Positions 10,074 through 24,403 of a stretch of DNA of 64,000 bases are shown piece after piece. Below the pieces are notes generated by a model that did no database searches, was not told the DNA's origin, and saw nothing but the letters and a program-made list of their open reading frames with translations. The translations under genes were made by a program, and so were the position numbers. Source of the DNA: Rhizophagus irregularis (taxonomy: Eukaryota > Glomeromycota > Glomeromycetes > Glomerales > Glomeraceae); contig NC_089454.1 in the NCBI RefSeq assembly GCF_026210795.1, positions 1,984,001 through 2,048,000 of the forward strand, in the 5' to 3' direction. How positions within the stretch are numbered: position 1 is the first letter of the stretch; each line of letters starts with the position of its first letter.

Positions 10074-12000
10074 ATGCTTGATCCTAAAATTGAAATCAAG
10101 AAACTTCCTCTTTCCGAAAATCTTTTGCGTTATTACCAGGAGAGATGCGGTAATTCTACACTTTGTTCAATTAATTTAAATGTTCAAAACATTAGTTCGC
10201 GTTTTGATACAAATTAAAACTTTTAGAGACAGCAGAACAAGAATATAAGGACGCGATTGACGCGTTTGACAAATGTAAAATAGCTCATGAAGAGCATTAT
10301 AAACTGGCGTGGGATCTTCAGCAACGTTTGCAAGAGATTGCGGATTTACAAAAAGACCTTAACGACACGCAATTATTCTTAACAGAAGAACGAAAACGTT
10401 TCATGAAAGTAGTTGCCGAAAATGACGAATTAAGAGGTGTGAAATGCGAAAATTGGACGCGTTATATTGAGGATTCTAAAAATTTGCATTCCCATTTATT
10501 TTAATTGAATAGTCCAGGAATTACAAGATCGTAGGAAAATTCATTATTTACTATCAATTACTGGACCATTAAAACAGGATGATCATTCAATAAGTTCGAA
10601 AGAATCTCAAGTATATTACTGTCACATTTATAGTATATTATGCTTGTAGGTATATATTTTTTTATAATACTATAGTCATTTAGGATTCTAGGGTAAAAGA
10701 TCCACGGGACAATGAGATAGAATCGTTAAAACTGATGGTGAAATCGTTGCAGTCCCAACTTGAAGAACAGGTTTGTTTTAATGGCAGATTTGTATTTGTT
10801 ACAGTTTATTTTATATTTAACTGATATATTTTTGATTTCCAAGAGGTATGGGTATGATGAAATTGTAGAAAATTTAAAGTTGAATTATCAGGCTTGTATA
10901 GAGGAAGAAACTAGACGGCGTCAGCGGGATGCTGACAAAATACAAGAATTGACAAATAAAATTCAACGAATGGAAAATGTATTTCGCGAAAACATAAAGG
11001 GTTGTTTATACGTGTGCTAGGTTTTTTAATGTTAATTCGAATTAACATAACGTATAAATTTATATTTTGTAGAAATACTTCAGCTTAAAAAAGATAAGAT
11101 GACAGAAGAACGAAGAATTAATGAAGAATTAGCTTCTTTATTACAAGAATTTGGCGATTTAAAAGTTAAATACCACGAAGAGAAAGAAAAAAATGATGCA
11201 ATTGAATTGGTAATTGTTTATTATGAATTCACATAATGGTTCAGCTGTTATTAAATCACTTCATACTATAGGAAATCGAATCGAAAATTGTCACAAAATA
11301 TGATTCATTAATTAGTGAACTCAAATGGCAAAATGATCAATATGAAGGAGAACTTAGATCGATAAAAGTGAGTCAATTCATTCGTAAAAGAAAAATTTTT
11401 TTTTTTCTTTTTCTGTATTTTTATATTAAAGTAAAATATTTTTCTAGTTTGAGAAAGAACAATATGAGGAATCTTCAAACCGTAAAATTCAAATACTTCA
11501 AAAAAAAGTTGAAACGCTTACGAATAAGTATATATTAATTTTCGTATAATATATATTTTATGAACAAATGCTTTAATATTATTTTATATAGTTACAATAA
11601 TATGAAAAAGCGACGGAATTACGATTTTGAAGGATTTTCCAATGACATCGCTACGTTGAGAAAACAGCTTAAAGGATTGGAAAAACAAATATTGAAATAT
11701 GCCCCATATGATGATCGGGAGTACCGTTTAATGAATATAGGTACGGTTAACGTTCAATTCATATTCTTGCACATATAAACTGATTGTGTATTATGCTTTT
11801 TTCAGCCAAAGAAAATGAAAGGCAAATAGATAAAGTTTCAAGTGAACTACGAATGTTGAAGGTAAAGCGACATTTTTCTTACAATAAAATTATTACATAT
11901 TTTCTCTGGCTAAATTCATTTTGTAAATCATTCTTAGGCTCCATTAATAGCAGAAAAGGAAGAAAGTGAATGGGGTTTTAATTCATGTTTTTCTCGATAG
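10074..12000 (+). CDS. CCDC77-like coiled-coil protein
   Basis: Eleven exons (10074-10149, 10227-10436, 10513-10610, 10684-10770, 10844-11000, 11073-11209, 11272-11367, 11448-11527, 11592-11740, 11806-11861, 11938-12000) give 402 residues, 1209 nt with no frame conflict. It is almost entirely charged coiled coil. The N-terminal third (LLRYYQERCETAEQ, HEEHYKLAWDLQQR, LNDTQLFLTEERKR, ENDELRVQELQDRRKIHYLL) aligns by memory with animal CCDC77 (LLEYYRKKIAEFDEEHEDL ... ELEDKKKIQHLL). Human CCDC77 is a centrosome-associated protein of about 490 residues, so this one is somewhat shorter. A conserved centrosome or flagellum-linked protein is notable in a fungus with no flagellum. The role here is unknown. 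It is convergent with pyruvate kinase, 255 bp away. Confidence 0.85.
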
Positions 12001-12254
12001 CATTTGTAATTAAACAAACTCGATGTCAATTATTTTTATAAATAAAAATTAGTTAAATGCAATAATTTAGTCGTGTATTTTAATTGTATTGAAAGACTTT
12101 TTATATTATCATTCGTGTGTATTCTTAATTAATTTGATAAAAAGTTTTATTTAAACATAAAAAAAAATATAATGTTCAGTGCCAAAGAATAAAGCATATA
12201 AGAAAATAAAAGATGTTATATAATGTATGTAAAAAAAGACGTTGACAGCTAAAT

Positions 12255-14525
<2,271 letters not shown>

Positions 14526-15282
14526 TTTTTTAACTTTAAGGATGGTTCACGAGGGTTTGCATTTTTTTGTGAAAAATGTTAGGGATTTATATTCTTTTTT
14601 TAGGTGACACGATCTTGTGCTACTTTAGAATTAATCTTTCTTATCAATATATTCGATTACTTTTTTAGCAAAGTGAAAATAAAACAAATTGCCTATTTTG
14701 TAAAAACTTGAAATAAATCAAAAGTTCATCTGTAATCAAATTTTTGAAAACATTAAATAGTTTGACACGTGAACGAAGGAAGGAATTTGCCGAAATAAAT
14801 AAACATTAAATATTCCTTAAAATATAGTTATCCTGAAAGAAATGATAAAGCAATGATAAAAGGATGATCAGATGATCCAAATATCCAAATATCTATTCGG
14901 GGTTAACCACGATTGATAAAGGCATTTGATAAAGTAGACAAATAGAAATTAATGTAACAAGCCCATCTCAAAATTTCAATTTTATAGGTTTATTTAGAGG
15001 ATCTATCGTAATATATATTTAAAAGTTAGGAATATCCGTAAGTTGACAAAGCGTAGCTTTCATTAACTAGCCTCATTGACTATTGACTATAAAAAGTAAG
15101 GCTATAAAGTGATTTACACGCAGCTGAATTTTTATTCATTGGCGCAGCTTTTATTTTCTAATTTCAAGTCACATGAATCATCGCATCCAATAAATCGACG
15201 ATTGTAAAAGAAAAAAATTTTTTTCCTCCTCCTTTTCCGCTGGTGTATAAACAAGAGGTTATTGAAAAAACTTGTTTTGATC
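14526..15282. promoter_or_regulatory. Divergent promoter region, pyruvate kinase / eL39
   Basis: This gap lies between the two start codons. On the eL39 side, a pyrimidine tract (about 15218-15238: T-run then CCTCCTCCTTTTCC) lies about 45-65 bp before the proposed ATG. It resembles the pyrimidine-rich transcription starts typical of ribosomal protein genes. No gene is seen. A 67-residue (-) open frame at 15132-15335 overlaps the leader and is incidental. Confidence 0.5.
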
Positions 15283-15805
15283 ATGGTACTTTTATTATTA
15301 TATTTTTTTTTTATTGGGTTGATCATGTTGGTCATAAGAGTTTGGAAATTTGGGAGAGTTGGTTATTTTTTTATCTGAAAAAATTTGATCAAATGTCAGG
15401 ATGAAATTTTAGGTCTATTTTGGTATTAACCAAAATAAAAGTACTGTTTAAGAAGATATTTATAGTTAGTGGTTGATTAATCTATGCTTTTCAAGAAAAT
15501 TTTGACGTTAATTAATTAAATCAATCGAAAGAATGGATATCTTTTTTTAACTATTCATTTAATTAATTGTATTAGCCTTCCCACAAAACTTACAGAATTA
15601 AACGAGTTCTTGGTAAAAAACAAAAACAGAATCGTCCAATTCCTCAATGGATTCGTCTTCGTACTGGGAACACGATTCGGTAAGCATAATTTATTTTTTT
15701 TTTTTTTGAACAAATAATATTAAGATTTATCAATTAAATTGTTTTAATTAATGTAGATATAACGCTAAACGTCGCCACTGGCGTCGCACTAAACTCAACA
15801 TTTAA
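15283..15805 (+). CDS. RPL39: 60S ribosomal protein eL39
   Basis: Fifty-one residues, exactly the family length: [20 protein letters not shown], then [20 protein letters not shown] and [11 protein letters not shown]. The coding exons 15576-15679 and 15757-15805 are certain. The start codon is not in exon 2, so I place it at 15283-15285, where ATG is followed directly by a GTACTT donor. An intron right after the initiator Met is also seen in other eukaryotic eL39 genes. I saw no other upstream ATG followed by GT. The protein lies near the ribosomal exit tunnel and is essentially all basic. The 3-nt coding exon is the least certain part. Confidence 0.92.
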
Positions 15806-16391
15806 ATTACAAGTTATCATTCATTCAATAAACCAATTTCATATTTCTTAAAATGAAAAATGAATCAAATAAAGTTTAATTAAATCGAAATGTAATTGTG
15901 AGATATATTTTTTGTGCTTTATATTGAGAAAGTTAATCAATGTTTATACAAGGAAAGAGTTTTTAATGATGAAAGTTATGTGCAATCAAGTTACATACAA
16001 TAATTGAAAATGTATTGTAGTAAAAAAAAGTTTTATTTACCAATTTAAAATATCACCGAATTTTTTTCTTAAAAAGAAAAAAAAAATTTAAAGACTAAAG
16101 ATGCATGCTATATGTATTTTGTATTTTTGTAATTATGAAGTGCGAATTTTCAAAGAAAAAAATGCTATTATATATACACACACATATATCTTAAAGAAAG
16201 ATAATAAAATAATGAAATAACTATCAGAATAAATAATATACGCCTGGCATTCATGGAAAATCACGTCTTTCGTCTATTAATGCTTCAGTATACATCCAGG
16301 TATAATAACTTATAAGCAATAAGTAAATAAATAAAAAGTTACTAATATACAGAGAAGAGTTTCCTTTTTTATCCTTAGGATTTTTTCACTC
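15806..16391. other. Convergent 3' region, eL39 / PDK1-like
   Basis: No gene is seen. It holds the 3' UTRs of two convergent genes, with AATAAA-like motifs on both strands (for example AATAAA near 15868 on +), a short CA/TA repeat near 16170-16190 and A/T runs. Confidence 0.5.
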
Positions 16392-18874
16392 TTAAAACAT
16401 TTCACCATAATTAGCCACCAGTAATTCATTTATTTTGGTAACCCATTCGTGAGCTGCGTTATTAGGATCTTCGAAATAATATGTTTTTCGAGGCTATAAA
16501 AAAATAATCAGTAGATAAAATAATTAGAAGTTGAAATAAATTATAGTCATTCCGAATCATTAAAAATTATAAGAAATATACATACTGTATGAATAAAGAA
16601 ATTCCTTTTATTTTTTAACTCAACCACCATCCTTGAGCTCCAGTATATTTCTCCTTTTTGTGAATTTTTTTCCTGATCAACATATATTAATCTAGGAAAA
16701 TCGGTCAAAATCAGTGTTCTTTTTTTGGAAAAAAATCCTTTGCGCTTATTAATTGGACCCGTTTTAATGATCAGTTCGGATTTAAGAATAAATGGAAGCC
16801 TTTTTTTTGAATATGCAAATAAAATAAGAGAAATTTTCATAATTACAAGAAAAGAGAAACGATATAATTGTAGTGTTAAATCTTACCACTGAGCAGATGT
16901 TCTCTTTTGTTCTTCCAACTTCTTAACTTTTTCAGGATCTACTTTATCTGAAGAATCGTCTCCACCTGCCCAACTTTCTAATCTAAATGGATCATTTTGT
17001 CTGAGACCAGTAGCGATTGGACTACCATTAACTTCACTATTATCGGAAAGTTTGGGTAAATATGCATTTGTAGGCGTTCGAAACTCTGGGTCATTATGCT
17101 TTGGATTTGGTGGAAGGTATGGAAGTAAATTCGGTGCAGGCTGTTGCCATAATGTATCCCAATCTATACCCTGGAAGAAAGGATGAGCCTTTAGTCGTTC
17201 AACACCAGCTTTACCACCAGAACCAAGTCGTTCTGATGGGTTCAGTACCTTATTGAAAAAAAAAAGTAATGATAAATATTATTAATATATTTACATAATA
17301 AAAAAATGTTCAGCTAATAATATATTTACCAATAATTTCTGAACTAAATCTCGTGCAACCGGAGGGAACCCATCAGGAAACGAGTATTCTAAATTGACAA
17401 TCTTTTGAAAAGTCCTATATTCATTAGCACCTTTAAATGGTGGACGTCCCGCTATCAATTGATATATAATACAACCGAGAGCCCAAAAGTCTGAACTGTT
17501 GCATTCAAGTTTTAAAAAATGCTATGTTAATGGGATAAAATAAGCAAATAAATAAATAATTAATTACTTTTTATACAAACCTTTTACATGCTGCTTTTTC
17601 CTTTAATAGTTCAGGACTAACATACTCTGCGGTACCGACAAAGGAATTTGCCCTATCGTCTATAATATGGATAATGAAAAATAAAAATAAGCAATTTATT
17701 CTATTTATAGAAAACAAAACTTGATTAGATATATACTAACCTTCTTCACCTTCAGCGTTTTGTTCTAATATTTTTGCTGTACCAAAATCGGTGACTTTGA
17801 CGTGCATTTTTTCATCTAATAATATGCTTTAATAAAATAAATATATTAAATGATTATTTAAGATGAATTAACAAACTAATTTCTTATAAATTATATTATG
17901 AAAGATCATACTTACTTCTCGGGCTTAAGATCTCTGCCAAATAAAATCACCAGTTACAAATAAAGAAAAAACATTCACAAATCAAAATAATTTTACGTTA
18001 ATAAATAAAATATTCGTTACCTGTGAATTACACCCTGAGAATGCATGTATTCTATTGCTGAAAGAATTTGAGAAGCATAAAATTTAGTACAATCCATATC
18101 AAAAGAACCGAGCTAAAGAAAAGAATATGCATTAATAATTGAAGAAATTATGTAAATAATAATCATGATGATGATATTAATCACCTTCTTAATGAAAGTT
18201 AAAAGTTCGCCATTTTTCGCGTGATCCAATACAAAATCTAATTGTTTAAAAGTTAAAGAACAATAAAATAATTTCAAAAAAGCGACGCGACATATCAATT
18301 AAAGATATATCAAGAGGATACATAAACTATCGGGATCTTGAAACGTATAATAAAGTCGTACAATTCCAGGATGATTCATTTTATTAAGCGTATTCTTTTC
18401 AATGTTAACATATTTTACTTTTTTTTCCTTGATTATATGCTTCTTATCAAGAATTTTTACTGCATATTCACGATTATTTGAACGATCTCTAGCAGCAACA
18501 ACCTATAAAAGTGGTAAAGAGAGAGAAATAAAAAATAGGTACATTCTTAAAATTAGAATTAAATAAAATTTTATATAACATAAATAAAAATCTAAAATGA
18601 CAAAAGAACTCGAAAGTTAGACTAGTCTCTTAGAGCATACCGTAGAGTATGAACCTTCACCAAGGGTTTTACCAAATTCAAAATCTTTCACACCTTTCTT
18701 TCTTACAGAAGGAGTATGAGAAAGTTGAGTTTTCAGAGTCTGTTCACTATTGCTTCTCGGAGGAAAAGTTGGGGTAGGAGGTTGAGAACGTTGGCCAACT
18801 GGAGTACGGGTACCTTCCTTAGGTGTACCATTAGTTATTGGGTAAGGATTTATTGTATTATTGCCTGAAGACAT
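16392..18874 (-). CDS. PDK1-type AGC kinase with C-terminal PH domain
   Basis: Eleven exons (18874-18641, 18502-18328, 18237-18185, 18112-18021, 17933-17916, 17826-17741, 17659-17581, 17495-17330, 17248-16887, 16799-16586, 16493-16392) give 526 residues. The N-terminus (1-64) is Ser/Thr/Pro-rich. The kinase domain follows: glycine loop GEGSYSTV, Lys94 in YAVKIL, KNGELL, HRDLKPEN (Asp186), DFGTAK, and T-loop ANSFVGTAEYVSPE with the conserved Ser225. A PH domain (about 422-520) matches human PDK1 closely (KTGPINKRKG, LIYVD, KGEIYWS, FFIHTPRKTYYF). In fungi PDK1/Pkh kinases phosphorylate other AGC kinases. A recognisable PH domain is a metazoan-like trait. The fifth exon is only 18 nt and encodes the catalytic-loop DLKPE. 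Confidence 0.96.
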
Positions 18875-19598
18875 TAGTATTCACTTTTAAAGAGTCAGTA
18901 TTTGAGATGAAAACAAGAATAATTATTAAAAGACGTTAAGTTAAAAGTGTGTATTATAAATAATTAATACAGTACCTATAAAAAATTAAAATGATGAATG
19001 ATAGCGCAGAAACGTAGAGATAGGCATGTGATAACGGATTTAACTATATTAGCCTAGAATGTGAAATCTCCTCATAAATTGAACTTCTTACAAAAATATA
19101 TGCACGAAACACAACCACAAAAACACGTACAGAATAGCAAATAAGTTTTAATTTACATATATAGATTGTTGATTAACATATATTTTCATATGTTTGAGAT
19201 GAAATTATGTATCTTTCGTTTGTTCAGGAGAGAAACGCGTGTGGAGAAAAATTAATTAAACCTACATTTACACAATAAATCATGATGAACATAAAATATT
19301 ATCTTATAGTGCATTCATTCATTCTTCAAATTTCAAATAAAAGTTTTATATTCCCACGTTTATAATAAGGGCACAAAATTTAATAAATTTTTTCTCACTA
19401 CTATATCTGTCTAAACACTCATATGATTGCCTTATTAGTTTAATGTCATGAAAATGTCGGACAATGGATTTGATTGATTTAATATTGTTACACATTAATA
19501 ATAATAATAATTATATATTATATATCTTATAATAATAATAATTAAAGTTATCCTATAATTTATATATAGGTTAGTAATTTTAATTATATTATATTAAA
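18875..19598. other. Intergenic: PDK1-like promoter and She9-like 3' end
   Basis: No gene is seen. AT-rich, with a mirrored (TAA)n/(TTA)n microsatellite at about 19498-19545 close to the She9-like stop codon. The right-hand part is the probable 3' UTR of the She9-like gene and the left-hand part the upstream region of the kinase gene. Confidence 0.5.
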
Positions 19599-20990
19599 TC
19601 ATCTATTAAAACGTTCAGTAAATATAAAACTTAATAGCCAGCCAGCACCAGCACCCATCAATGTAGATAAAATTATTATCTTGTCCAATTCTCCACGGGT
19701 GAGTATAATATCATTTTTAGGGTCATAAGTCTCTTCTTCTATTATTGACTTTTCACTATCTTTTAATAAATTATCATAATCAATAAGTTCATTTTCCGTT
19801 CTAATTTCTAAATTATTTTGATTTGTTTCAAATTCAACAATAGATTCATTATGTTTTTTAATAGGATATAAGTTATTATCTGTTAATAATTTACTTATTT
19901 TTTCGTCCATTCTTTCATATTTATGATATAACTGTTGAAAGATTCCTGTCTCCTCATTCTTATCTAATTTCTTAATAAGCAATTCTTCAAATTTCTCAGC
20001 TAATTTTTGTCTCTTACGAGGTTCGAAAATAGTTTGTACACAAATAAATAAAATAATGTTGAGTGTCATAAGAGCAATTGTACCGTATGTTGAAGCGCTA
20101 CGAATTTTATCACTCCAGACCTGTTCTTCATGGTAACGCATCATTATAGATTTAGATAATTCAGTATATTCTTTTTCAACTTGTTTTTCATATTTATGAA
20201 GTTCCTCTTTTGCTTCAGTTAACATTTTTTCATTCAAATGTTCATTTCGATAAAGTTCCGTGAACTTCATAACATCATCGTTAGACCATTGATGTTTCCG
20301 TTGAAGAAGTTCATTAATTTCTCGTTGAGTAGCGGATCGTTTTGCAACAGCTTCCTCATAAGCTAATTTGGCAGATGCGAGGCGTTGACGTGTAGCTACA
20401 AATTCTTTTTCTATGATAATTTAACATGTCATTTATTAATTTTTAATGAACAACATTAATACAAATTTATCTATAATTTTTTAATGATCTTACTATATGT
20501 ATATATTTATATATATACATATATATTATTGAAGATTTGAATGTAAAGGAAAAAAGTTACCCTGTTGAATCACCTTTTCTTTCAATTTCTCGATTACAGA
20601 ATAACCTGTTAACTCATTCAATGATTTAGAAGCAATATTAAGTGCATGTTGTGTATTTTTGATCTTCATTTTAGTTATTTCAAATATTCGTTCAGTTAAA
20701 AGCTCATTTTTATTCTTAGCATCTTTAGGAGGAAAGTTTGTTAAGCCATTTTTAGTCGCGGAAGGTTCAGAAGGAGTAGTTATTGTATCTTCATTATTTC
20801 GTGTTGTTGCATTTTTGTTCAAAGAATAACAATTATATTGTGGTTTCATTATTAAATTATTTAAACCTTTTTTATTTAAAATAAAACTATGACAATGTAA
20901 AGACTCATAACGAAATTTTGTTAAAATTAATGATGTTTCAGCCTTGCAAAAACGCAATGGCTTCATTAAATAACGAGACGAGGAGAACAT
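19599..20990 (-). CDS. She9/Mdm33-like mitochondrial inner membrane protein
   Basis: Two exons (20990-20561, 20410-19599) give 413 residues. The basic, Ser-rich N-terminus (MFSSSRYLMKPLRFCK...) looks like a mitochondrial presequence. The core has the family hallmark RSATQREINELLQRKHQW, then FTELYRNEHLNE and YHEEQVWSDKIRSASTYG. A membrane segment lies at about 251-272 (TIALMTLNIILFICVQTIF) and a second near the C-terminus (about 388-407, LMGAGAGWLLSFIF). Coiled coil lies on both sides of the first. Yeast Mdm33/She9 helps shape the inner membrane and is linked to mitochondrial division and lipid homeostasis. It is divergent with the Dpy-30 gene across 229 bp. Confidence 0.92.
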
Positions 20991-21219
20991 ATCGAAAAAA
21001 ATTATTATTTTTTTTTTTCTTCGGAAATTAAGATCGATGATATCAGCGATCTACTTATTGATTTTAAATTACATAAGAAATAAAAAAAAATGTTTAACCA
21101 TTTTCAGAATGAACCAGAAATTTGGGTTTAAATGTATACCTTAAAGGTTACAATAAACCAAATATAATTTTATTCAAAAAATTTTCCGTTATAACCTGTA
21201 AATATTTTTTTTAAAAAAA
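20991..21219. promoter_or_regulatory. Divergent promoter region with a T8A8 tract at the ATG
   Basis: This 229-bp gap separates the starts of the She9-like (-) and Dpy-30 (+) genes. A symmetric T8A8 tract runs right up to the Dpy-30 start codon (about 21205-21220), and a long T-run flanks the other start (about 21002-21018). Such tracts exclude nucleosomes in fungi; that role here is inference. Confidence 0.45.
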
Positions 21220-22045
21220 ATGTATTCTAGAGAATCGGATACGCTCAAAACTACTTCCCAATATTCAGCAAAACAAACTGATAATTCAACTTATGTACCA
21301 TTATTGGAACGAGACGAACAGGAAAATTCGACGTACACAGACTCTTCTCCGGCAGATACAAGCACTAATGAATATGAAAATCGACGTGCTGTTGGTGCAG
21401 TGAGAAGTATACGGGTAATTGTTTCACGATTTTGATACTTCGTTCAATTAAATTAAATAATTAGTTCTCATTTTTTTTATTGAAAGGACATTCTTAATGC
21501 AGACAGTCAATCCCCAATTAAGCGTGAAGAAATTGACGTAGATATAACTGGCGATGAACCTTCAGAAGACCAACCATCGCCATTTAAATTTGAGGATCAA
21601 TTTGGTGAAGTTGTTGACGAAGAAAGAGACAAAATACAGAGATTAAATGTGCGGCATCCACATTCTTCAACTGCAGTTAGAGATTATTTGAATAAAACTG
21701 TAGTACCTACTTTATTAGCAGGAATGAAGAAAATGGTTCGCGAAAGGTAATTAATTTATATTTCTCGAATAATTATATTCATTTAATTCTTTTTTAGAAG
21801 AATATTTATTAATTTTTTATTTTCTTTTCTTTAAAAAAAAAAGACCGCAAAATCCATGTGAATTTTTAGGAAGATATTTGATTGAACATTGTGATCATGA
21901 TCATGATCATAAAGAAGAAAGTAATACAGAAGTTCGGATTAAACAAGAAGATACTGATTATTCACCACGTAGCCGACAAAAACAGAGAAGAGGAAGTGGT
22001 TCAAGTGCAGATAATGGTGACATGGATGTAGATGATGATGTTTAA
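21220..22045 (+). CDS. Dpy-30/Sdc1-like COMPASS subunit
   Basis: Three exons (21220-21414, 21487-21746, 21844-22045) give 218 residues. The Dpy-30 motif (about residues 129-167: VRDYLNKTVVPTLLAGMKK then ERPQNPCEFLGRYLIEH) matches the helical dimerisation motif of DPY30/Sdc1, which docks on the Set1/COMPASS H3K4 methyltransferase. The family hallmark VVP.LL.GM....ERP.NP.EFL is intact. The protein is longer than the roughly 100-residue animal DPY30 because of an acidic, disordered N-terminus (1-125). A His/Asp run (HCDHDHDHKEE), encoded by a GATCAT repeat, and a DMDVDDDV tail follow the motif. Two IKREE/IKQED stretches resemble sumoylation sites (psi-K-x-E). Confidence 0.9.
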
Positions 22046-22474
22046 CCTTATTTCATTTAAAGAAATAATAAATTCAGAAAACATATTACGAAATATTTAA
22101 TCAATTAATAGGATCATATTTATATTTTATATACAATAATTGCTTAAATTATATTATTCTGCGCTGTACAAATATTAAGCCAGGTAGGTTTTATTATTGT
22201 AATATAAGAATGATGTTGTAATAGAATGCATAATGTAATTCCGCATAGGATTAAGTTGGAAATTTGGAATCATTTAATAAAGTTTTGCAATCGAATGTTT
22301 AAAAGAGAAATTATACAAAAATTTCAAAAAAAAAAATAAATATGTTGATAAAAGTAAATATAGAGTAAATCGGCCATTGAAATAAATCACTTGGAAACAG
22401 GCTGACTTTTTTAACCATTTGTATTATGGTACTATTATATACAAATCAGTTATTGATCTCTCGCTTTTACGTTC
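22046..22474. other. Convergent 3' region, Dpy-30 / Arp10
   Basis: No gene is seen. The 3' UTRs of two convergent genes meet here. AATAAA motifs lie on + near 22065 and 22277. Confidence 0.5.
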
Positions 22475-24403
22475 TCACTCATCATTATCATCTGATTTGG
22501 ATAAATTGGCTGTTGTCCAATCTGGAACTTGGCCAGTATATTTTTCTCTTGTTATTTCAACTACAGTTGATTTAAGGGATCCAATTAATGAACCTAAAAA
22601 GTAGAATCGAAAAAAAAAACAAGATGATTGAATATGTTAAATTACAAATTATAACTTTTAAACTAAGTTACATACCACCAACCCAAGCCCGACAATTTGC
22701 TACAAACACTTTTCCACTACCGCTATCTTCTAAGAATTCAATATGATCCGCAAGTCCACTTAAAGATTTAAATCTTCTGTCAGTATGCAAAGCACGAAGT
22801 AATTCTTGTCCAAACCTAGATTGGAAATTTGGAAGTAAAGTTGTACCACCAACAAGAAGAATAGCTGAAGCAAGAGGGCGACGTAAATGGATTGGTGTCT
22901 ATTATAATAAATTAAAATTTAATTAAATTATTTAAAAAGAACCCCTTCAAAATTACTATACAACTAACCTTTAGTAAACACTCTAAAGCACATCCCACCA
23001 CGCTGGATTCGTCTTCATCTCCTTCAAATAGCACTTCTGCACAGCGTTCTCTGATCCAGCCCGGAATGATTAAAGTACCAATTTGACGTTCTCGACCACT
23101 TTTACTTATAGTAATGGGATACAATACATTTGTTGCCGAGCTGACGGAAGCATATTTATTTTCCATATCTTCTACTAATGTTTTTTCGGCAATACCAATT
23201 GACGCCGCAGAAACCATTATTGGACTTACGAAAATAAATCGAGTTTTAATGTCTTCAAGTACTGCAGGTGTCAAATATTTGGCATGGACTGGTGACTCTT
23301 TAGTAGAAGGAGGAATTATCATACTTCCAAAAGTTGATAACAATTCTTTAAGTCGTTTCGTCAATGCACGACCAGCTAATGGAGTTGTGCGAATGTAAGG
23401 AGTTAAGGGACGAGCTGAAAATGTCTATAAAATTAATCAATTAAATGTTATCAAACTCTAAAATTAAAATTATAAAAAAAGTAATATTTACCGGAAGTAC
23501 AGTAGTTTCTAAATACCCAACATCTATCACCAAACCTGTTGTACGTCCCGTTGTCAACAACGCCAACATGTGAGATGGTGCAAAAGATATTGATGGTACC
23601 TATATTTAATTATTAAAATTAATAAATGCTTATAAGCCTATAAATCAAATATATACTACAAACCTGTAAATTCTCAAATAACACTTTTGCAATTAATTGC
23701 TTTAATTTCAAAGGAAGCATGGGAGATTCACATAACACAACTTTGCGTTGTTTAGGGTCAGTTAAGAGGTACCTAATTCAAATTTACAAAAAATTATAGA
23801 TATTATAATCAAACAAATCGAATAGCCATTATTCTTTAAAGCAAACCTGAAATAAATTTCTCTTAGATAATGTGCCAGCCGGTCATAAAGAACATCTAAT
23901 CCATCAGGATATTTCCCGATTTCCAAATCAAACAATTCTGCAAACTGTAATACGTTAATTAATACTATTACATTAGAATTAAAGAGCATTAAATTTCATA
24001 AATATCTCACCTCACCAACTACTCTGCAACTTTCACCACATGCCTTTACAACTCCTCCACTTCCGTTGAAATCAGGATCCCAATGGACTTTCATGTTTCC
24101 AGCATACACGGGTACAATGTGTCTCGGTCTTGACTCTCCACTAAAACCAGCTTTAATGTAAAGACTGCCTATATCTAAAACAATTCTATCTTCACCAGTC
24201 CCGTAAATAGAGGGACGTCGTGTAGACGTTACAGGTATAATATTATTAGAAGTAGTCGAACTTTGAGGTACGGGAGAAGCATTACGAGCCGGTGGATTAT
24301 TTGGGGTGGTAGATCGCGGTGTTTGACTCGCCGGTTGAGTACTGGTCGTGATATCAATAGTTGGCCTATTAGGAGCCGACGATGAGTTTGATTCCTCTTC
24401 CAT
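22475..24403 (-). CDS. Arp10/ACTR10-like dynactin pointed-end subunit
   Basis: Seven exons (24403-24011, 23944-23847, 23772-23664, 23599-23492, 23424-22969, 22898-22676, 22593-22475) give 501 residues. An extended Ser/Thr/Pro/Asn-rich N-terminus of about 70 residues precedes the actin fold. The fold begins RIVLDIGSLYIKAGFSGESR. Further motifs are IYFRYLLTDPKQRKVVLCES, VPSISFAPSHMLALLTTG, TGLVIDVGYLETTVLP, EDIKTRFIFV, ILLVGGTTLLPNFQSR and VPDWTT. These fit human ACTR10 block by block (LYFRHLLVNPRDRRVV, VPSVLLAPSHLMALLTLG, VIGGTSMLPGF, IPDWCS) better than actin or other Arps. ACTR10 caps the dynactin filament for dynein transport along microtubules. The low-complexity N-terminus is an addition relative to the human protein. 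Confidence 0.93.
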
